The notes under the pieces were generated by a model that saw only the letters and a list, made by a program, of their open reading frames with translations, was not told the origin of the DNA and ran no database searches. Both the position numbers and the translations under genes were made by a program. A stretch of DNA of 6,851 bases from JAWLHU01 sp049325315 (lineage in GTDB: Bacteria > Bacillota > Sulfobacillia > Symbiobacteriales > Symbiobacteriaceae), in assembly GCA_049325315.1 (NCBI GenBank), contig JBMONB010000120.1, positions 1 through 6,851 on the forward strand, written 5' to 3'. Below, piece after piece: positions 1 through 5,162 of this stretch (its first letter is position 1; each line of letters starts with the position of its first letter).

Positions 1-1
1 T

Positions 2-721
2 CTCGATACCGCACGCCGCATCTGTCATCGCTTCAAGGGGGAGGAGCCGGCGCTGCGCGGCTTGATCACCGTTGCCAGAGACGAGCGCGTGGATCAGACC
101 CTGGAGGAGGCGATCAGCGCTCAGCGCTTGGGATGTACCTCGGTGGTAGTCCGGCGGGACGGGTCCATGCCCGATGTTGACGCGGTGGCCTGGTTGATTC
201 GGCAGGTCCGGGAGCAGACCGACCTGCAGGTGGCACTCTGCCTGGGCGAGCGATCCTATGAGGCCTACGCCGCCTGGCGGCAGGCCGGGGCGACGGAATA
301 TGTGCTGCCCCATGAATGCGGGAACCCCGGGCTATACTCCAGCCTCTACCCGGGACACTCCCCGGCGGAGCGGCTCACTCGCTACCTCTGGCTGAAGGGG
401 CTGGGCTACCAGGTGACAGGCGGCCTGCGCATCGGCCTCGATGGGCAGACAGCAGAAGGCCTGGCCGATGACCTGGAGATCCTGCGCAACACCGATGTCT
501 CGGGGGTTGTCCTGCGGCCGGCAGAGGGCACTGCGAACCTGCTGCGCATGTTGGCGATTACCCGGCTCTGCCTGCCCGAGGCGGACCTGTGGCTGGCGAC
601 AGATGATGCCGTGCTTCAGTCACAGGCGCTCACCTGTGGCGCCAGCCTGCTCGTCACCTCAATGCCCGGTGAGGGGGCTGACCTGGAGTCGATCCCCATC
701 GCACTGGCACAGGCTCTGTAA
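2..721 (+). CDS. HydE-family radical-SAM-fold protein lacking the cysteine motif (5' end outside window)
   Basis: The frame is open from base 2 to the TAA at 719-721, giving 239 visible residues. A TTG at 62 could start translation, but the codons before it (LDTARRICHRFKGEEPALRG) match the helix and LRG strand that precede the cluster loop in HydE, the radical SAM maturase of [FeFe]-hydrogenase, so the true start lies to the left. Further HydE hallmarks follow in order: LGERSYEAYAAWRQAGA, LPHECGNPGLYSSLYPG, LGYQVTGGLRIGLDGQT, then the ALTCGASLLVTSMP barrel end. In catalytic members the LRGLI strand leads directly into a CxxxCxxC loop holding the 4Fe-4S cluster. Here it runs into VARDERVDQTLEEA, about 20 residues shorter, and no CxxxCxxC occurs in the visible part. 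The frame is undamaged, so this is either a non-catalytic paralogue or a young in-frame deletion. BioB and PylB are related alternatives; GERSY favours HydE. Confidence 0.8.
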   Translation, partial: LDTARRICHRFKGEEPALRGLITVARDERVDQTLEEAISAQRLGCTSVVVRRDGSMPDVDAVAWLIRQVREQTDLQVALCLGERSYEAYAAWRQAGATEYVLPHECGNPGLYSSLYPGHSPAERLTRYLWLKGLGYQVTGGLRIGLDGQTAEGLADDLEILRNTDVSGVVLRPAEGTANLLRMLAITRLCLPEADLWLATDDAVLQSQALTCGASLLVTSMPGEGADLESIPIALAQAL

Positions 722-736
722 GGCCGAAAGAATGCA

Positions 737-772
737 GGACCGGGGTCATGTGACCCCGGTCCGACTCATTTT
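737..772 (+). terminator. intrinsic terminator after the HydE-like gene
   Basis: GGACCGGGGTC (737-747) pairs perfectly with GACCCCGGTCC (752-762) around a four-base loop. The 11-bp GC-rich stem begins 15 bases after the stop codon. A short T run (769-772) follows six bases after the stem. The T tract is weak but the position is right, and it separates the HydE-like gene from the next one. Confidence 0.65.
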
Positions 773-799
773 GTAGGACTGTCTGCAACCTTGTCGAAT
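771..799 (+). promoter_or_regulatory. weak candidate promoter for the nitroreductase gene
   Basis: TTGTAG (771-776) and TCGAAT (794-799) lie 17 bases apart, with 3/6 and 4/6 matches to the SigA boxes. Transcription would begin near 806, just before the ribosome binding site at 821. The hexamers are poor, and the call rests mainly on a promoter being expected after the preceding terminator. Confidence 0.25.
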
Positions 800-820
800 C
801 TCACAGGGAGCCTGACATGC

Positions 821-828
821 GGGGAGGA
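821..828 (+). promoter_or_regulatory. ribosome binding site that fixes the GTG start at 837
   Basis: GGGGAGGA lies eight bases before the GTG at 837. No other in-frame start nearby has comparable spacing. Confidence 0.75.
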
Positions 829-836
829 TACAAGCC

Positions 837-1943
837 GTGTCGGAGCAGCACGCCTTCATTCCGTTATCGTTTCAGCGCCTCTCTTCAGACGAACAGGCAG
901 CCAGGTTACATGGGTTTAACCAGACCCTGCACGACGAGGTACGGCCCACTGGTGAGCCTGTCAATCTGGAGGTGGTCCGGGAGGCGGTCCGCACGGCTGG
1001 GGCGGCTCCCTCGGGCGCCAACTTTCAGCCCTGGCAGTACGTGGTCATTACCGACCCGGGCGTCAAGCGAGCGATCCGCGAGGCGGCGGCGCCTGACTCA
1101 AACCTCCTGGAAGAGGCGCCCTGCCTGATTGCTGTATTCCGGGTGAACTACGGCTTCCTGCCCAGCGGAAAGCGGATCAAGCACTATTACGTGCACGAGT
1201 CCACAGGGCTCTCCATCTCGTTCCTCCTGGCTGCCCTGCGCCACGCCGGGGTGTCGGCCAGGCTGCACGCCCCGGTGGCCGCACTGGGCTCGATCCTGAA
1301 GCGGCCCCGCAATGAGACGCCGGTTGTGTTGGTGACCGTAGGTGGAGGCGGCTCCCGTGAAGCCGCCTCGGCCTTCTACCAGCGGATGCGCACCCGGCGA
1401 GTGATTCGGGAGTTCAGCGACGAACCTGTGCCGGCCGAGCTGGTGCAGGAGGTGATTGCCGCAGCGGAGGCGGCCCCGACCCCCGCCGGGGTGAAGACCT
1501 GGCGGTTTGAGCTGATCTCAGACCCGGCGCTGCGGCGGCAGATTCGGGAGCTGGCGGAGCAGGAGGAGAAACTCTTCTACGAGACCCGTATCACGCCCGA
1601 GTGGCGGGAGGCGCTCGCTCCGCTGGGGACCGATTGGGAGAAGCCCTTCCTGGAAGTCGCCCCTCACCTGATCGCCTGTTTTAAGGTGGATCAGCGCCCG
1701 AAGCTGGCGTTCACCATGGAGTCGGCTGCCATTGCCACAGGGTTCGTGATCGCAGCGCTCCACCATGCGGGGTTGTCCTGTCTCACTCACACGCCGAGCC
1801 CGATGAACTTCCTGCGAAAGGCGCTGGGGCGACCGGCTAACGAGACGCCGTTCCTGCTGCTTCCGGTTGGCTACCCGGCAGAGGGGTGCCGTGTGCCGAA
1901 CATCACCAGGAAGCCGTTGGAGCAGATTCTGACCATCATGTAG
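837..1943 (+). CDS. tandem-domain nitroreductase, iodotyrosine deiodinase-like, single-chain pseudo-dimer
   Basis: The 368 residues hold two nitroreductase-fold domains (about 25-170 and 178-368); usual members have one domain and form homodimers with FMN at the interface. Domain 2 carries the deiodinase-type signatures: RRVIREFS (187-194), E244, Y248 and K269 with the spacing of the substrate-binding E/Y/K triad of human iodotyrosine deiodinase, LTHTPSP (316-322), GRPANETPFLLLPVGYPAE and the FMN-contact R358 in TRKPLEQI. Its PSGAN loop is degraded to APTPAGVKTW (213-222). Domain 1 is the mirror case. APSGANFQPW (57-66) and KHYYVHES (115-122) are intact, but the RRxxRxFS segment reads EVRPTGEP, the lid helices are deleted, and THTP is replaced by LHAPVAA. 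The protein is probably soluble; no signal peptide or membrane segment is seen. A reductive dehalogenation or other FMN reduction is likely, but the substrate is unknown. It sits alone between a terminator and the riboswitch operon. Confidence 0.87.
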   Translation: MSEQHAFIPLSFQRLSSDEQAARLHGFNQTLHDEVRPTGEPVNLEVVREAVRTAGAAPSGANFQPWQYVVITDPGVKRAIREAAAPDSNLLEEAPCLIAVFRVNYGFLPSGKRIKHYYVHESTGLSISFLLAALRHAGVSARLHAPVAALGSILKRPRNETPVVLVTVGGGGSREAASAFYQRMRTRRVIREFSDEPVPAELVQEVIAAAEAAPTPAGVKTWRFELISDPALRRQIRELAEQEEKLFYETRITPEWREALAPLGTDWEKPFLEVAPHLIACFKVDQRPKLAFTMESAAIATGFVIAALHHAGLSCLTHTPSPMNFLRKALGRPANETPFLLLPVGYPAEGCRVPNITRKPLEQILTIM

Positions 1944-2012
1944 GGTCGGAAGGACGCCACGCCGGTGTAGGGCTTTCTGTCGCTGCCTTGTGAAATTATG
2001 GACAAACCCACC

Positions 2013-2042
2013 TTGACCTTCCAGCAACTTTGATGGTAGAAT
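2013..2042 (+). promoter_or_regulatory. SigA-type promoter of the riboswitch operon
   Basis: TTGACC (2013-2018) and TAGAAT (2037-2042) are separated by 18 bases, each matching five of six consensus bases. Transcription would begin near 2049, about 30 bases before the riboswitch. The surrounding sequence is markedly AT-richer than the flanking genes. Confidence 0.7.
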
Positions 2043-2051
2043 AAAGTTGCT
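2023..2051 (+). repeat. perfect 9-bp inverted repeat over the -10 box, possible operator
   Basis: AGCAACTTT (2023-2031) is the exact reverse complement of AAAGTTGCT (2043-2051), with an 11-base centre that contains the whole -10 hexamer. Arm centres are 20 bases apart, about two helical turns, as expected for a dimeric repressor. The left arm lies before the predicted start of transcription, so an RNA hairpin is less likely than a DNA-binding site. The regulator is unknown. Confidence 0.45.
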
Positions 2052-2078
2052 TGAGAAACGGAATATACTGGACCCGCC

Positions 2079-2230
2079 TGTTCGCTGAGTCCCTGCAAAT
2101 GAGCAGGGAGCGGGGGAACCAACAATCTGGGGCGAATCCCATTCAGGGTCCGGCCATGGGGGCCGGAATGGAAAATGGGACGGGGCATGCTTTGGCGCTC
2201 CGAGTCCGTCAGCTAACCTCGTAAGCGTGG
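2079..2230 (+). ncRNA. c-di-AMP riboswitch (ydaO/yuaA type)
   Basis: The leader shows the ydaO hallmarks in order. TTCGCTGAGT is followed by a CCCTGC/GCAGGG hairpin (2091-2096 with 2103-2108) and AGCGGGGGAACCAA (2109-2122). Then come TGGGGCGAATCCC (2128-2140), a CCGGCC/GGCCGG hairpin (2150-2155 with 2161-2166), and the 3' signature GTCCGTCAGCTAACCTCGTA (2204-2223) with AGCG closing onto the 5' CGCT. This class binds two molecules of cyclic di-AMP and usually lowers expression of the downstream genes when the messenger is abundant. It is recognised from memory of the conserved blocks. A cobalamin riboswitch was considered because a B12 enzyme follows, but no B12 box is present. Confidence 0.88.
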
Positions 2231-2266
2231 TCAAGGTGGTGGGGCCTGTTTGGCGTGTTTTTGTGC

Positions 2267-2293
2267 GCCCAGGGGCCCTCACCCCTGGGCTTT
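2267..2293 (+). terminator. terminator-like hairpin of the riboswitch expression platform
   Basis: GCCCAGGGG (2267-2275) pairs with CCCCTGGGC (2282-2290) around a six-base loop and is followed by TTT. It lies between the riboswitch and the first gene, where a regulated terminator is expected. GGTGGGG (2238-2244) can pair with CCTCACC (2277-2283), with one G-U pair, which would break the terminator; this is a tentative antiterminator. The T tract is short, so termination may be partial. Confidence 0.6.
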
Positions 2294-2301
2294 GCTATTC
2301 C

Positions 2302-2339
2302 GACAGGCGGGCGTCGTCTGTCCCAGGGGGGACAGGCGG
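2302..2339 (+). repeat. GACAGGCGG direct repeat with an overlapping hairpin in the leader
   Basis: GACAGGCGG occurs at 2302-2310 and 2331-2339. CTGTCCC (2318-2324) forms a 7-bp stem with GGGACAG (2329-2335), and its CTGTC can instead pair with the first GACAG. No T tract follows. It could be an alternative fold in the leader or a pause site, or it may have no function. Confidence 0.35.
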
Positions 2340-2390
2340 CGCCGCTTTGGCTTCCCAAGCATGGGATGTTCCATACGCCGCCGCACTGAG

Positions 2391-2399
2391 AGGAGGAGG
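2391..2399 (+). promoter_or_regulatory. strong ribosome binding site for the first operon gene
   Basis: AGGAGGAGG lies five to eight bases before the GTG at 2405, depending on register. It decides this start, since the frame has no better-placed alternative. Confidence 0.8.
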
Positions 2400-2404
2400 G
2401 CACT

Positions 2405-3499
2405 GTGCCTACTTACTGCGTACTGGGGGCAGGTCATGGAGGGATGGCTCTGGCGGGCCATCTGGGGTTGATGGGGTTTCCCGTTCGACTTTGGGCTCGT
2501 GATCCGCACAGCCTGGACGTTGTGCAAGCGACAGGCGGCGTCTTCCTGGAGGGCATGGAGGTGGGCTTTGGCCCCGTGGAGGCACAGGGCGATCTTCAGG
2601 CCGCCCTGGCGGGGGCCGATCTGATCCTCGTCGTGGTCCCGGCTTCGGCTCACGGTGAAATGGCGCGCCTTTGCGCCCCCTACCTCCAAGATGGGCAGAA
2701 GGTCTTGCTAATGCCAGGGCGGACAGCCGGGGCAATCGAGTTCACGCAGACGCTGCGGCGCGAGGGCTGCTTTGCCGACGTGGTGGTTGCCGAGGCGCAG
2801 ACCTTCCTGTACGCCAGCCGCCGGGTGGGACCCAACACCGCCCACATCTTCGGCATCAAGCGACAGGTGCTGGCCGCGGCCCTGCCGGCCCACCGGACCT
2901 GCGAGGTACTGGACCTGATGAAGCCGGCGTTCCCGCAGTTTATGCCCGCCAAATGGGTCTGGAAGACCTCCATGGACAACATCGGGGCGATCTTCCATCC
3001 GGCGGTTGCGCTGTTGAACGCGGGCCGCATTGAGTCCACGGGTGGGGCGTTCCGCCACTACTCCGACGGGATCACCCGCTCGGTGGCCCACCTGCTGGAG
3101 CGGCTGGACGAAGAGCGGATAGCGGTGGCCCGGGCCCTCGGGGTCGGCGCCCTCACCGCCCGGGAATGGCTGTCGGAGGTCTACGGGGTCGAACGGTCCA
3201 CGCTGTATGAGGCGATTCAGGCCACCCCGGCTTATGAAGGGGTGGGGGCACCCCCCACGCTGGAGCATCGTTACATATGGGAGGATGTACCCACGGGCCT
3301 GGTGCCCATCGCTGAACTGGGCAGGGCTTGCGGGGTACTCACCCCGGTTACCAACACACTGATTGACCTCGCAGGGGCGATTTTCGGGGTGAACTTCTGG
3401 CAGATGGGCCGGACCCTCGAAAAGCTGGGGATGGTCGGCTGGACCCCCGAGCAGATCAGCCGCTTTGCGATGGAGGGAGATGTGATCGATCTTGTCTAA
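2405..3499 (+). CDS. NAD(P)-dependent octopine/nopaline dehydrogenase-family oxidoreductase
   Basis: The 364 residues have an N-terminal Rossmann domain with GAGHGG (8-13) and a following RDP that starts the second nucleotide-binding part. PGRTAGAIEF (104-113) and VAEAQTF (128-134) are typical of the family. The C-terminal helical octopine-dehydrogenase domain contains N192 and H198 in DNIGAIFHPAVALLNAG, the usual catalytic His region, and HRYIWEDVPTGLVPIAELG (288-306). Family members reduce an imine formed between an amino acid and a 2-oxo acid, giving opines, or act on related oxo acids. The length is normal for the family and the protein should be cytoplasmic. It is the first gene of the riboswitch operon and overlaps the next by eight bases, so it probably shares a pathway with the B12 mutase-like enzyme. 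The substrate cannot be read from the sequence. Confidence 0.86.
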   Translation: MPTYCVLGAGHGGMALAGHLGLMGFPVRLWARDPHSLDVVQATGGVFLEGMEVGFGPVEAQGDLQAALAGADLILVVVPASAHGEMARLCAPYLQDGQKVLLMPGRTAGAIEFTQTLRREGCFADVVVAEAQTFLYASRRVGPNTAHIFGIKRQVLAAALPAHRTCEVLDLMKPAFPQFMPAKWVWKTSMDNIGAIFHPAVALLNAGRIESTGGAFRHYSDGITRSVAHLLERLDEERIAVARALGVGALTAREWLSEVYGVERSTLYEAIQATPAYEGVGAPPTLEHRYIWEDVPTGLVPIAELGRACGVLTPVTNTLIDLAGAIFGVNFWQMGRTLEKLGMVGWTPEQISRFAMEGDVIDLV

Positions 3500-5162
3500 G
3501 CGTCGTGTTCTCGGTGCCGCCATCGGCGACGATGTCCACGTCGGCGGCGTCGTGCGTTTTCTTCACCTGGCAGAACAACTGGGGTATGAGGTGAAGTCTC
3601 TGGGACCCGCCGTGCCCGTGGACGTACTGTTGGCTGAGGTAAAGGCGTGGAACCCGGAGATTGTAGCGGTGGGGTACCGCCTGACTCCCGAGTCCGGGCG
3701 AGAGGTGCTGACGCACCTCGCTGGGGATGCTCGGGCTCAGGGGGAGGCGGGTCGCCGCTGGGTCCTTGGCGCCACCGACCCGGTGGCTGAGCATGGTCGT
3801 GCGCTGAACTTCTTTGAGGCGGTCTTTGGCGGCTCCGCCGAGTGGCAGGAGCTGGTGGATTTCCTCCGGGGCGTGCAGAGCGTGGCCGAGGGCGGCATTC
3901 CGCCGCAGAACCTGGTGGACCGCATTCTCTGGAAGCGGCCCTTCCCGCTGCTGCGTCACCATTTCGGCCAGCCGACGGTGGCGACCACGGTGGAGGGAAT
4001 CCGCCAGATTGCCGAGGCCGGCGCGCTCGATGTGATGAGCCTGGGCACCGACCAGAATGCCCAGGAGCACTTCTTCCGCCCCGAGGAGATGGACCCGCGG
4101 GAGCACGGCGCCGGCGGCGTGCCAGTGCGGACCCCCGACGACCTGCGGGCGCTCTTCGCCGCCTCCCGGACCGGAAACCACCCGATTATGCGCTGCTACA
4201 GCGGCACCCGGGACCAGCTCAAGTGGGCCGAGATGCTGCACGAGACCATCAACAACGCCTGGGCGGCGGTGCCGCTCTTCTGGTACAGCCAGCTCGACGG
4301 CCGCTCCCAGCGCCCGCTGGTGGAGTCGATTCCCGAGGTCCAGCAAGTCTTCCGCTGGCATGCCGAGCGGGGAATCCCGGTGGAGTCCAACGAGAGCCAC
4401 CACTGGTCGCTCCGCGACGCCCCGGATACCATCGCGGTCGCAGCAGCGTACATTGCAGCCTATAACGCCAAGCAGGCCGGCGTGAAGGATTACATTCAGC
4501 AGTTGATGTGGAACAACCCGCCCCTGACCTCACCCGCCATGGACCTGGCCAAGATGCTGGCAAAGCTGGAGCTGGTGGAGGAGTTGACCGAGCCCGATTT
4601 CCGGGTCTGGCGTGAGTGCCGGGCAGGCCTCACCTCCATGCCGGCCGGTTTCGATCGAGCGAAGGGGCACCTGGCGGCATCCACCTTCCTGCAGATGGCT
4701 GTGAAGCCCGATATCGTCCACATTGTGGGCCATTCCGAGTACCACCACGCCGCCACGGCGGCGGATATCATTGAGGGCTGCAATGTGGTCCGCGGCGCCA
4801 TTCAGCTGGCGCTTCAGGGCCTGCCCGACATGACCCAGGACGTGGCCGTTCAGGCCCGCAAGGCGGAGCTGGTGCGGGAGGCGAAACTCCTGCTGGAGGC
4901 GATCGCATCGCTCGCCCCGGCAGACGTGGCCGACCCGCTGACCCATGCCCCGACCCTGGCCAGGGCGGTCCACACCGGCCTGCTGGACGCCCCGCACCTC
5001 ATGGGCAACAAGGAGGGACGAGGACAGGTGGCCGTAAGGTTTGACGACGGCGCCTGCCGCGCCTTTGACCGTGAGAGCGGCAAGCTGCTCTCCGAGGCCG
5101 AGCGCATTGCCAAGCTGATGGGGCGCGAGGCGGAACTACTGACGAAGGGAGGGGTTGCCTGA
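3492..5162 (+). CDS. single-chain B12-dependent mutase-like protein (glutamate mutase sigma-epsilon fusion type)
   Basis: The 556 residues start at a TTG inside the end of the previous gene. GGAGGG (3472-3477) lies 14 bases ahead, rather far, but the only upstream ATG in this frame runs straight into a stop. Residues 1-130 form a B12-binding Rossmann domain with the DxHxxG motif (D14, H16, G19) that supplies the cobalt-ligating His in glutamate mutase sigma and methylmalonyl-CoA mutase; the later SxL and GG positions read YRL (62-64) and LGA (92-94). Residues 150-475 resemble the epsilon-subunit TIM barrel, and the tail (APTLARAVHTGLLDAPHLM, then a short sheet from 510) matches its C-terminal cap. 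Glutamate mutase normally keeps these parts on two chains. Where the epsilon subunit has NREPFGPL, this protein has SNESHHWS (299-306), so the substrate may differ. A methyltransferase is less likely. Confidence 0.78.
   Translation: MSKRRVLGAAIGDDVHVGGVVRFLHLAEQLGYEVKSLGPAVPVDVLLAEVKAWNPEIVAVGYRLTPESGREVLTHLAGDARAQGEAGRRWVLGATDPVAEHGRALNFFEAVFGGSAEWQELVDFLRGVQSVAEGGIPPQNLVDRILWKRPFPLLRHHFGQPTVATTVEGIRQIAEAGALDVMSLGTDQNAQEHFFRPEEMDPREHGAGGVPVRTPDDLRALFAASRTGNHPIMRCYSGTRDQLKWAEMLHETINNAWAAVPLFWYSQLDGRSQRPLVESIPEVQQVFRWHAERGIPVESNESHHWSLRDAPDTIAVAAAYIAAYNAKQAGVKDYIQQLMWNNPPLTSPAMDLAKMLAKLELVEELTEPDFRVWRECRAGLTSMPAGFDRAKGHLAASTFLQMAVKPDIVHIVGHSEYHHAATAADIIEGCNVVRGAIQLALQGLPDMTQDVAVQARKAELVREAKLLLEAIASLAPADVADPLTHAPTLARAVHTGLLDAPHLMGNKEGRGQVAVRFDDGACRAFDRESGKLLSEAERIAKLMGREAELLTKGGVA
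5145..5154 (+). promoter_or_regulatory. ribosome binding site inside the end of the mutase gene
   Basis: AAGGGAGGGG lies about seven bases before the ATG at 5162. Stop and start overlap as TGATG, so ribosomes ending the mutase can restart on the next gene. Confidence 0.7.

Noticed and set aside
441..776. Open + frame inside the HydE-like gene
   Set aside because: It is an arginine- and cysteine-rich shadow in another frame, runs into the terminator hairpin and has no recognisable domain.
1954..1968. Hairpin just after the nitroreductase gene as its terminator
   Set aside because: The stem is only five base pairs including a G-U pair, and no T run follows directly. Where this transcript ends is not clear.
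1518..2282. Long open frame on the minus strand, with similar long minus-strand frames at 2708-3523, 3456-4403 and 4850-5683
   Set aside because: Each lies mostly opposite a well-recognised + strand gene, has low-complexity basic or proline-rich composition, and matches no family I recognise. High GC at third codon positions readily produces such shadows.
2079..2400. Cobalamin riboswitch or T-box leader, suggested by the B12 and asparagine enzymes downstream
   Set aside because: No B12 box and no T-box AGGGTGG-type sequence is present, while the conserved ydaO blocks are.
2227..2502. Open + frame covering the leader hairpins and the start of the dehydrogenase gene
   Set aside because: It runs through the riboswitch terminator and is out of frame with the dehydrogenase, and the translation has no recognisable domain.
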